Assembly (NCBI GenBank): GCA_947179285.1
Contig: CAMXAV010000058.1
Location: forward strand, 1 to 5,837
Reading direction: 5' to 3'
DNA: 5,837 bases
DNA from: an uncultured Helicobacter sp.
GTDB taxonomy: Bacteria; Campylobacterota; Campylobacteria; Campylobacterales; Helicobacteraceae
Shown here piece after piece: positions 1 through 4,988 of this stretch (the stretch's first letter is position 1; every line of letters starts with the position of its first letter). A model generated the notes under the pieces. That model had not been told where the DNA came from. It did not search any database and was given only the letters and a program-made list of their open reading frames with translations. The position numbers were made by a program, and so were the translations under genes.

Positions 1-711
1 AACATCATCCCCGCCACAAAGGGCCGCGACCAACACGGCTGCGCGCTCATGAGCGATATTATGGAATCGTTTTTTGCAAGCGATTGCGTGGGCTATTTGG
101 GCGGTCCCTCGTTTGCCAAAGAAGTCGCGGCGAAGCTACCATGCGCCGTTGTGATTCACACGCGCAATGCACAGCTTGGCGCGACCTTTGCCGCGCTTTT
201 TCCGCCGTTTATGCGCGTGTATCTTAGCGATGATGTCATCGGCGGCGAAATTGCGGGCGCGTATAAAAATGTCATCGCGATTGCAAGCGGAATCTGCGAG
301 GGGCTCGGGCTCGGGCAGAACGCACGCGCGAGCTTGCTCGCACGCGGGCTTGTCGAAATGGAGCGATTCGGGCGATTCTTTGGCGCAAAAATGGAAACCT
401 TCTTGGGGCTTTCGGGCGCGGGCGATTTGTTCTTGACCTCAACCTCGACACTCTCGCGCAACTTTCGCGTTGGGCTCGCGCTTGCGCAGGGCGAAAAAGT
501 CGATTCCATTGTCGCCAATCTCGGCGAAGTCGCCGAGGGGATTAAAACATCACGTGCAATCCTCGCGCTCGGGCAGAAGCACGACATCTACACGCCCATT
601 GCGCTCGAAGTCGCGCGCGTGATTGACGGCAAAAACGCCAAAGACGCGTTGCAAACCTTGCTGCGTTCGGGAAAAGACGCGGGAGAAAACACAGGAAAAA
701 ACAATGGTTAA
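1..711 (+). CDS. gpsA: NAD(P)H-dependent glycerol-3-phosphate dehydrogenase, 5' end outside window
   Basis: This cytoplasmic enzyme reduces dihydroxyacetone phosphate to sn-glycerol 3-phosphate, the backbone for phospholipid synthesis. The reading frame is open from base 1 (it begins Asn-Ile-Ile-Pro-Ala-Thr-Lys-Gly), so the Met at 49 is internal and the real start lies upstream. The window holds 236 codons. About 95 N-terminal residues with the Rossmann GxGxxA loop are missing. Visible family hallmarks are the ATKG motif (codons 5-8), GGPSFAKEV, and AYKNVIAIA with its catalytic Lys at 265-267. Also present are NARASLLARGLVEM, FLGLSGAGDLFLT, LSRNFRVG and GEVAEG. The C-terminus ends in a short Gly/Lys/Asn-rich tail after the last helix. 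The stop codon overlaps the next gene by 8 nt, so translation of the two is probably coupled. The family assignment is very secure. Confidence 0.96.
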   Translation, partial: NIIPATKGRDQHGCALMSDIMESFFASDCVGYLGGPSFAKEVAAKLPCAVVIHTRNAQLGATFAALFPPFMRVYLSDDVIGGEIAGAYKNVIAIASGICEGLGLGQNARASLLARGLVEMERFGRFFGAKMETFLGLSGAGDLFLTSTSTLSRNFRVGLALAQGEKVDSIVANLGEVAEGIKTSRAILALGQKHDIYTPIALEVARVIDGKNAKDALQTLLRSGKDAGENTGKNNG

Positions 712-1180
712 AATTATCCTATTTTTATTTATCCTGATTGGAATCGGCATTTCGGTGAGCCTATTAGGCACGACACAAACGAGCATTGTTACGCAAAAAA
801 CAGCAGACTATCTGCCCATCGACAGGCAGGCTGGAATCTTTGAAGACAGCCATTGCGGCATGCTCATTCACGACCTCACGGACGCGGCGCAAGTCATCTT
901 CCCCGACCAAGCCGTCTTTTTTTTCCATGACCACGGCGGCATGGCAGAATGGCTGCACAAGCAGCAAAACAAGCACCAAGCCCTTGTTTGGGTGCGCACG
1001 CGCGACACATTGCGGCTTATCAAGGCGCAAGACGCGTTTTTTAGCACCGATGATTCGACCGTGATGGGCTCGGGCTATGGCGCGTATGAAAACAACGCGC
1101 CCGGGCGCATTCGCTTTGATGAGTTGCTTGAGCAAGTCGCCGCCAAGCCCGCAGCAAAGGGCATGCAACACCACCACTAA
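704..1180 (+). CDS. NosL-like membrane-anchored protein, putative copper-binding
   Basis: A 158-residue protein. The ATG at 704 is preferred over an upstream in-frame ATG at 623: it has an AGGA ribosome site at 693-696 with 7 nt spacing, and it places a hydrophobic segment (residues 4-22) at the N-terminus. That segment looks like an uncleaved anchor, because there is no lipobox Cys as in typical NosL. The rest resembles the NosL fold: an HCGM motif (Cys51, Met53), a FFFHDHGGMAEWL stretch (residues 72-84), a VMGSGYGAY motif (Met121) like the MGxG signature near the NosL C-terminus, and a final FDELLEQ. It ends MQHHH. Known NosL proteins bind Cu(I) and deliver it to nitrous oxide reductase. 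No nosZ is visible here, so a role in copper supply to another enzyme is inference. It overlaps gpsA by 8 nt and lies 8 nt before a DsbD_2-type membrane protein. The similarity is read from motifs only. Confidence 0.78.
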   Translation: MVKIILFLFILIGIGISVSLLGTTQTSIVTQKTADYLPIDRQAGIFEDSHCGMLIHDLTDAAQVIFPDQAVFFFHDHGGMAEWLHKQQNKHQALVWVRTRDTLRLIKAQDAFFSTDDSTVMGSGYGAYENNAPGRIRFDELLEQVAAKPAAKGMQHHH

Positions 1181-1188
1181 GAATCACA

Positions 1189-1857
1189 ATGAGCATTGAC
1201 TGGGTCGCATTCATCGCCTTTGCCTTTCTCGGGAGCTTCGGGCATTGTGTCGGCATGTGCGGCGGCATTGTCGCGAGCTATGCGGGCTCGTTTGGGCTCT
1301 TGGGGCATGCGTATTATGGCATCGGCAAGACAAGCGCATACATCATGCTCGGCGCAATCGCCGGCGCGCTCGGCGGCATCTTTCGATTCCACCCAACAGC
1401 ATTTGCGGCGCTGTTCATCATGCTTGGAATCGCCATGCTCTTCTTTGGCGCACATGTCGCGTTGCAATCGCGGCTTCTTGGCAGGCTCGAACAAAAGCTC
1501 GCGGGCTTTCTGCCCATAGCAGCGATGTTCAACTTTGCCCGCACGCTCGGCACGAAGGGCATTTTCATCTTGGGCTTTGCCAATGGGCTTCTGCCTTGCG
1601 GGCTTGTCTATATGGCGCTTCTAAGCGCCGCTGGCAGCGCCTCGCCAATCATTGGCGCAGCACTCATGGGCATTTTTGGAATCTGCACGCTCATTCCGCT
1701 CTATGCCTTTGGCGCGCTTGCGCAATGGCTTAGCTCGCGCTATCGTGGTTTTGTGCTGCGTGCGCTCGGGCTTCTTGCCATTGGCTTTGGAATCTGGTTC
1801 ATCATCACAGGCGTGGGCATGTTTGCCGACCCAACCGCGACAATGCACAAACATTAA
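1189..1857 (+). CDS. DsbD_2/TauE-SafE-like integral membrane protein, putative metal or thiol transport
   Basis: A 222-residue inner-membrane protein with about six hydrophobic helices (roughly residues 5-31, 45-64, 70-92, 122-150, 152-178 and 188-212). Two family signatures are clear: HCVGMCGGI in helix 1 (Cys20, Met23, Cys24) and GFANGLLPCGLVY in helix 4 (Pro136, Cys137). This is the pattern of the group usually annotated as sulfite exporter TauE/SafE or heavy-metal transport/DsbD_2 protein. The name is historical, and sulfite export is not shown for this subgroup. Paired intramembrane Cys and Met suggest electron transfer or copper passage. The C-terminus ends TATMHKH, a Met/His tail like that of the preceding gene. 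Start: the ATG lies 8 nt after the NosL-like stop, with only a weak ribosome site, which fits translational coupling. Codon use matches the neighbours. Confidence 0.88.
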   Translation: MSIDWVAFIAFAFLGSFGHCVGMCGGIVASYAGSFGLLGHAYYGIGKTSAYIMLGAIAGALGGIFRFHPTAFAALFIMLGIAMLFFGAHVALQSRLLGRLEQKLAGFLPIAAMFNFARTLGTKGIFILGFANGLLPCGLVYMALLSAAGSASPIIGAALMGIFGICTLIPLYAFGALAQWLSSRYRGFVLRALGLLAIGFGIWFIITGVGMFADPTATMHKH

Positions 1858-1859
1858 TC

Positions 1860-1897
1860 TATAAAAAATATTTCTTTAAGGCATTATGCCACATAAT
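1860..1897 (+). promoter_or_regulatory. Candidate tpx promoter region
   Basis: The 69-nt gap before tpx is much more AT-rich than the flanking genes. It has two possible -10 hexamers: TATAAA at 1860-1865 and CATAAT at 1892-1897. The second would give a leader of about 20 nt. No convincing -35 is visible, which is common for the vegetative sigma factor of Helicobacter and Campylobacter. I see no terminator for the upstream operon here, so read-through remains possible. Confidence 0.4.
1880..1890. repeat. Short perfect palindrome upstream of tpx
   Basis: GGCATTATGCC has 5-bp perfect arms around one central base. It lies just upstream of the CATAAT hexamer, where an operator would sit. It is short enough to be chance. 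No known Fur- or PerR-type consensus is matched. Confidence 0.35.
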
Positions 1898-1926
1898 ACA
1901 CACTCGAAACCACAAAAGGATTGAAG

Positions 1927-2436
1927 ATGCCTAATGTAACATTCAAAGGAAACGCTGTGCGTCTCGATGGCACAAGCGTGAACGTCGGCGACAGAGCGCC
2001 CGAAGTCGAGCTTGTTGGCGGAGATTTGAACACCTTCAAGCTCGGCGGCTCGCTTGGCAAATACCAAATCATCAATGTCGTCCCCTCGCTCGACACAGGC
2101 GTTTGCGCCACGCAAGCGCGCAAGTTCAACGAAAAAGCCGCCGCGCTCGACAACGCCGCCGTTTTTGTCGTCTCGTTCGATTTGCCGTTTGCGCAAGGGC
2201 GATTCTGCAGCACAGAGGGAATCCAAAACCTCAAGACATTGAGCGATTTTCGCGGGGGCAAATTCTCGAAGGCTTATGGCGTGCTCATGGGCGATGGGCT
2301 TCTTTCTGGGCTCTCGGCACGTGCCATTTTTGTCATCGACCCCAATGGCAAGATTGTGCATAAAGAGATTGTCTCGGAAATCACCAACGAGCCCAACTAC
2401 GAAGCCGCGATTGCTGCGGTGAAGCAGGGTTCGTAA
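1927..2436 (+). CDS. tpx: Thiol peroxidase (atypical 2-Cys peroxiredoxin)
   Basis: A 169-residue Tpx that reduces hydrogen and alkyl peroxides using electrons from thioredoxin. The start is the ATG at 1927, with the ribosome site AAGGA at 1916-1920 and 6 nt spacing. A TTG at 1921 is in frame but directly abuts that site. Features: an N-terminal VTFKGNAVRLDG hairpin and VGDRAPEVELV. The peroxidatic site is PSLDTGVC (Thr57, Cys60), and the resolving Cys is Cys94 in GRFCSTEGI. The conserved Arg132 lies in LSARAIFVID, and the C-terminus is EPNYEAAIAAV. The spacing of Thr57, Cys60, Cys94 and Arg132 matches E. coli Tpx to within one residue, and length is normal for the family. It appears to be transcribed on its own, between the metal-handling operon and the Bax1-I/thioredoxin pair, though no strong terminator is seen on either side. 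Confidence 0.97.
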   Translation: MPNVTFKGNAVRLDGTSVNVGDRAPEVELVGGDLNTFKLGGSLGKYQIINVVPSLDTGVCATQARKFNEKAAALDNAAVFVVSFDLPFAQGRFCSTEGIQNLKTLSDFRGGKFSKAYGVLMGDGLLSGLSARAIFVIDPNGKIVHKEIVSEITNEPNYEAAIAAVKQGS

Positions 2437-2455
2437 GGCTCGCCATTTTTGCGGT

Positions 2456-2485
2456 TCATAATTTGTTAGCAAAAACAAGTTATGA
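2456..2485. repeat. 12-bp inverted repeat between tpx and the Bax1-I gene
   Basis: The left arm TCATAATTTGTT (2456-2467) and the right arm AACAAGTTATGA (2474-2485) pair over 12 positions, with one G-U wobble as RNA (one mismatch as DNA), around the loop agcaaa. It starts 20 nt after the tpx stop and overlaps the TATGAT hexamer at 2481-2486. It could be a regulator binding site on the downstream promoter or a weak terminator for tpx. Against the latter, the stem is AT-rich and the T6 run (2494-2499) begins only 8 nt after it. Confidence 0.6.
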
Positions 2486-2486
2486 T
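2481..2486 (+). promoter_or_regulatory. Candidate -10 box for the Bax1-I gene
   Basis: TATGAT matches the TATAAT consensus at five of six positions. A start about 7 nt downstream would leave a leader of about 27 nt. No good -35 hexamer is seen at standard spacing. Confidence 0.4.
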
Positions 2487-2519
2487 ACGCGGATTTTTTA
2501 ATCAAAAAAAGGAGTTCTA

Positions 2520-3224
2520 ATGTCATTGTATAACCGACAAAATCAAAACATTGCCCGCGGGCAAACCTACCAACAAGAAGAACGTGTCAGCACAACGCTT
2601 TCGACCTTTGTTTCGCAAACCTATCAATTGTTTGCCGCGTCTTTGCTCGCCGCAACCGTTGGCGCTTTCATTGGGCTTGAGATGGTCGAGGCGATTCGCT
2701 CATGGTATTGGGGCTTGGTGATTGTCGAAATCGTTGCCCTCGTTGGGCTCATGTTTTTGAAAGACAAACCCGGAATCAACCTCGCCCTATTGTTTGCGTT
2801 CACATTCCTCACGGGGCTCACGCTCACACCATTGCTAAGCCATGTCTTGGGCATGCCAAGCGGCGCAAGCGCCGTTGTGAGCGCGTTTTTGATGACAACC
2901 ATTATCTTTGGTGTGATGTCTGTCTATGCGATGAAAACAAGCAGAGACCTCGCGAGCTGGGGCAAAGTCCTATTCATCTCGGTGATTGTGATTCTGATTG
3001 GTTCAGTCGTGAACATCTTTCTTGGCAGCCCCATGCTCCAAGTCGGAATCGCCGCTATCGCAACCTTGATTTTCAGCCTCTACATCGCGTTTGACACGCA
3101 AATGCTCTTGCGCGGCGCGTTCAGCTCGCCTGTCGAGGCAGCCATTGCGCTCTATCTCGATGTGCTCAACATATTCATTTCCTTGCTCCAACTCTTTGGA
3201 ATCTTGGGCAGCTCAAACGAGTAA
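2520..3224 (+). CDS. Bax1-I/TMBIM family integral membrane protein (YccA/YetJ-like)
   Basis: A 234-residue inner-membrane protein with about seven transmembrane helices after a polar, Gln-rich N-terminus of about 28 residues. Family features are SQTYQLFAASL in helix 1, FAFTFLTGLTLTPLL, and the C-terminal core AFDTQMLLRG (Asp192) followed by LYLDVLNIFISLLQL (Asp214). The two Asp residues correspond to the di-aspartate pair that controls the pH-sensitive calcium leak in the Bacillus YetJ structure. In E. coli YccA the family modulates the FtsH membrane protease. Which role applies here cannot be told from sequence. The start has a strong ribosome site, AAAGGAG ending at 2514, with 5 nt spacing. 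It is followed 5 nt later by a thioredoxin-fold gene, almost certainly in the same transcript. Confidence 0.93.
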   Translation: MSLYNRQNQNIARGQTYQQEERVSTTLSTFVSQTYQLFAASLLAATVGAFIGLEMVEAIRSWYWGLVIVEIVALVGLMFLKDKPGINLALLFAFTFLTGLTLTPLLSHVLGMPSGASAVVSAFLMTTIIFGVMSVYAMKTSRDLASWGKVLFISVIVILIGSVVNIFLGSPMLQVGIAAIATLIFSLYIAFDTQMLLRGAFSSPVEAAIALYLDVLNIFISLLQLFGILGSSNE

Positions 3225-3229
3225 TCGCG

Positions 3230-3550
3230 ATGGTTGCGACAATCTCACATGAAGAATTTGAGGCAAAGCACAAAGAGGGCAAGAATCTCTTTGTGTTTGG
3301 GGCGAATTGGTGTCCTGATTGTGTGCGCATCAACCCTTTCTTAGAAACGCTTTGCGATGACTTCGCGGGGCGAGTGGGGATTTTCAAGGTCTCGGTCGAC
3401 ACCGCGCAAAACCTTAAAGAATCGCTTGGAATCCGCAAGATTCCGACATTGCTTTTTTACAACAACGGCGCAGAGCGCGGCGAGCGGCTTGTCGAGCCCA
3501 CAAACCGCGAGACAATCGCCCAAGCGCTCGAAGCCCTCGCAAACTCATAG
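3230..3550 (+). CDS. Small thioredoxin-fold protein with WCPDC active site
   Basis: A 106-residue single-domain thioredoxin-like protein without a signal peptide, so probably cytoplasmic. The redox site is GANWCPDCVRINP, with Cys28 and Cys31 as the reactive pair. The cis-proline loop is RKIPTLLFY (Pro72). The dipeptide between the cysteines is Pro-Asp rather than the Gly-Pro of housekeeping thioredoxin. The same WCPDC is found in eukaryotic TXNDC17/TRP14, so substrates may differ from those of TrxA. One further Cys (Cys42) is present. The ATG at 3230 is 5 nt after the stop of the Bax1-I gene and has no strong ribosome site, which points to coupled translation. Nearby tpx uses thioredoxin, but no direct link is shown. 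Confidence 0.88.
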   Translation: MVATISHEEFEAKHKEGKNLFVFGANWCPDCVRINPFLETLCDDFAGRVGIFKVSVDTAQNLKESLGIRKIPTLLFYNNGAERGERLVEPTNRETIAQALEALANS

Positions 3551-3568
3551 CGGCTTTCGCGCCCCTCG

Positions 3569-3620
3569 CCCCCCTGCCTTTTTGTGCAATTTGGGGGTCT
3601 TTGCGATTCTGCAAATCCCC
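3569..3620 (+). other. Hairpin-prone C/G-rich segment after the thioredoxin-like gene
   Basis: A C6 tract (3569-3574), a G5 tract (3593-3597) and a C4 tract (3617-3620) occur in order. The G tract can pair with either C tract. The downstream option is extended by TTTGC/GCAAA around a 6-nt loop (gattct). Neither is followed by a T run, so this is not a standard intrinsic terminator. It could still slow or end transcription from the upstream pair. Confidence 0.35.
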
Positions 3621-3651
3621 TTGACTGATACCCGCTCTCATCACTTATAAT
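3621..3651 (+). promoter_or_regulatory. Sigma70-type promoter for the alcohol dehydrogenase operon
   Basis: TTGACT (3621-3626) is a near-consensus -35 and TATAAT (3646-3651) a perfect -10. The spacer is 19 nt, slightly long. Transcription would start near 3658, giving a short leader of about 22 nt that contains the AAGGAG ribosome site at 3669-3674. This is the best promoter in the window. Confidence 0.65.
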
Positions 3652-3679
3652 TGTGTCCATATTCTAAAAAGGAGCAATC

Positions 3680-4978
3680 ATGCACAAACAAACAAGCGCA
3701 AATAGCGCAAACAACGACAATGCAGCAGCCGATTCGAGCCGCCGCGAGTTTCTGAAAAAGAGCATTCTTGCAAGCGGAATCATAGGCAGCGGCACGCTCG
3801 CAAGCAGCATCTTCTCGCCCCTTGCTGCCGCACCCGCCGCACAAAAGGAAGTTCTGCTTCCAAAAGAATCCCCCAAGCCAAGCGTGGAACAGAATCTCGC
3901 CGAGTTCCAAAACGCGCAGCCTATCACAGCAAAGGGCTATGCGGCGACTAGCAAGGAATGGAAGTTTCGCCCCTACAACTTCACGCGGCATGCTGTGGGC
4001 GAAAGCGACATCTTGCTTGAGATTCTCTATGCGGGAATCTGCCATAGCGATTTGCATGCCGTGAGCGGCGACCACCACGCGCCAACCTACCCAATCGTGC
4101 CCGGGCACGAGATTCTGGGCAGAGTCATCGCTGTGGGGAGCAAGGTGCAAAAATTCAAGGTTGGCGATTATGCCGGTGTCGGGTGTATGGTCAATAGCTG
4201 CGGCGAATGCGAGGCTTGCAAGGCAAGCAAGGAGCAATATTGCCAAAACGGCAAGACCGTCTATACCTATAATAGCAAAGATGTCTTTCACAACAACGAC
4301 ATCACCAAAGGTGGCTATGCAAACAACATCGTTTTGAGCGAAAAATTTGCCATTTCTGTGCCAAGCAATGCCAAACTTGAGAAAGTTGCGCCATTGCTTT
4401 GCGCAGGGATTACGACTTATTCACCGATTATGTTTTCGGGCGTGAAAAAGGGGCAAAAGGTCGCCGTTGCTGGGCTCGGCGGGCTCGGGCACATGGCAGC
4501 AAAATATATGATTGCGCTAGGCGCGGAGGTTACGGCATTTGACATTGTCGACAAGGCGAAAGAGGCAAAGGCGCTTGGAATCAAGCGATTTGTGAATGTC
4601 AAAAGTAAAGAATTTACGCAAATCGCAAATGAATTTGACTTTATCATTAGCACGATTCCATATCATTACGATGTGAATGCCTACCACAAAATGTTGAAGT
4701 TTGGTGGCGAAATGGCGATTGTCGGCTTGCCCGCATCGTTTGAAAAAACGAAGCTCGATTTTGACACGTTTATGTGGCAGTTTCAGAATAAAAAAATCTA
4801 CCCAAGCGTGATTGGCGGAATCAAAGAAACGCAGGAAATGTTGGATTATTCTGTGAAAAACAACATCTACCCCGATGTTGAAATCATTCCGATTCAAAAG
4901 CTTGATGAAGCGTATCAAGTTGTCGCAGCGGGCAAGGTAAAATTCCGCTATGTGATTGATATGAGCAGCTTAAGTTAA
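3680..4978 (+). CDS. Tat-exported zinc-dependent alcohol dehydrogenase (CAD/YahK-type MDR family)
   Basis: A 432-residue medium-chain dehydrogenase/reductase that interconverts alcohols and aldehydes using NAD(P). It is about 80 residues longer than cytoplasmic relatives because of its N-terminus: an Asn/Ala-rich n-region, then SRREFLKK (residues 20-27, a twin-arginine motif), a hydrophobic stretch to about 48, and an LAAAPAA cleavage region. Export to the periplasm is therefore predicted. The catalytic zinc ligands are Cys121 (GICHSDLH), His143 (PGHEILG) and Cys241. The structural zinc site is Cys174, Cys177, Cys180 and Cys188. The dinucleotide loop is GLGGLG (residues 265-270). Asp288 lies at the end of the second Rossmann strand, where CAD/YahK enzymes usually carry small polar residues, which hints at NAD preference. 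The ATG at 3680 has AAGGAG at 3669-3674 and lies behind a good promoter. A hydrolase gene follows after 10 nt. Family certain; substrate unknown. Confidence 0.93.
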   Translation: MHKQTSANSANNDNAAADSSRREFLKKSILASGIIGSGTLASSIFSPLAAAPAAQKEVLLPKESPKPSVEQNLAEFQNAQPITAKGYAATSKEWKFRPYNFTRHAVGESDILLEILYAGICHSDLHAVSGDHHAPTYPIVPGHEILGRVIAVGSKVQKFKVGDYAGVGCMVNSCGECEACKASKEQYCQNGKTVYTYNSKDVFHNNDITKGGYANNIVLSEKFAISVPSNAKLEKVAPLLCAGITTYSPIMFSGVKKGQKVAVAGLGGLGHMAAKYMIALGAEVTAFDIVDKAKEAKALGIKRFVNVKSKEFTQIANEFDFIISTIPYHYDVNAYHKMLKFGGEMAIVGLPASFEKTKLDFDTFMWQFQNKKIYPSVIGGIKETQEMLDYSVKNNIYPDVEIIPIQKLDEAYQVVAAGKVKFRYVIDMSSLS

Positions 4979-4988
4979 GGGGGACAAA

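Noticed and set aside
301..315. Repeated GGGCTC units in gpsA as a tandem repeat
   Set aside because: They encode the conserved Gly-Leu-Gly-Leu-Gly of GpsA and reflect codon choice, not repeat expansion.
156..587. Minus-strand open frame inside gpsA
   Set aside because: It is a shadow of gpsA caused by biased codon use. Its Ser/Pro/Arg-rich product is typical of non-coding frames.
623..703. Upstream start for the NosL-like gene
   Set aside because: It would add 27 basic, polar residues encoded inside gpsA ahead of the membrane anchor. The ATG at 704 has its own ribosome site.
1921..1926. TTG start for tpx two codons upstream
   Set aside because: The ribosome site AAGGA directly abuts this TTG, leaving no spacing. 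The ATG at 1927 has 6 nt and matches the usual Tpx N-terminus.
2494..2510. T6-aatc-A7 symmetry before the Bax1-I ribosome site as a riboswitch or terminator
   Set aside because: A stem of only A-U pairs with a 4-nt loop is too weak. The A run is more simply the flank of the ribosome site.
1876..2526. 216-codon open frame on the minus strand over tpx
   Set aside because: It is a complete antisense shadow of tpx, whose family identity is certain. The translated protein has no recognisable domain and no ribosome site was seen.
3641..4291. 216-codon open frame on the minus strand over the dehydrogenase start
   Set aside because: It runs antisense to the Tat signal and zinc-binding domain of a well-supported gene. 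The composition looks like a shadow and no family is recognised.
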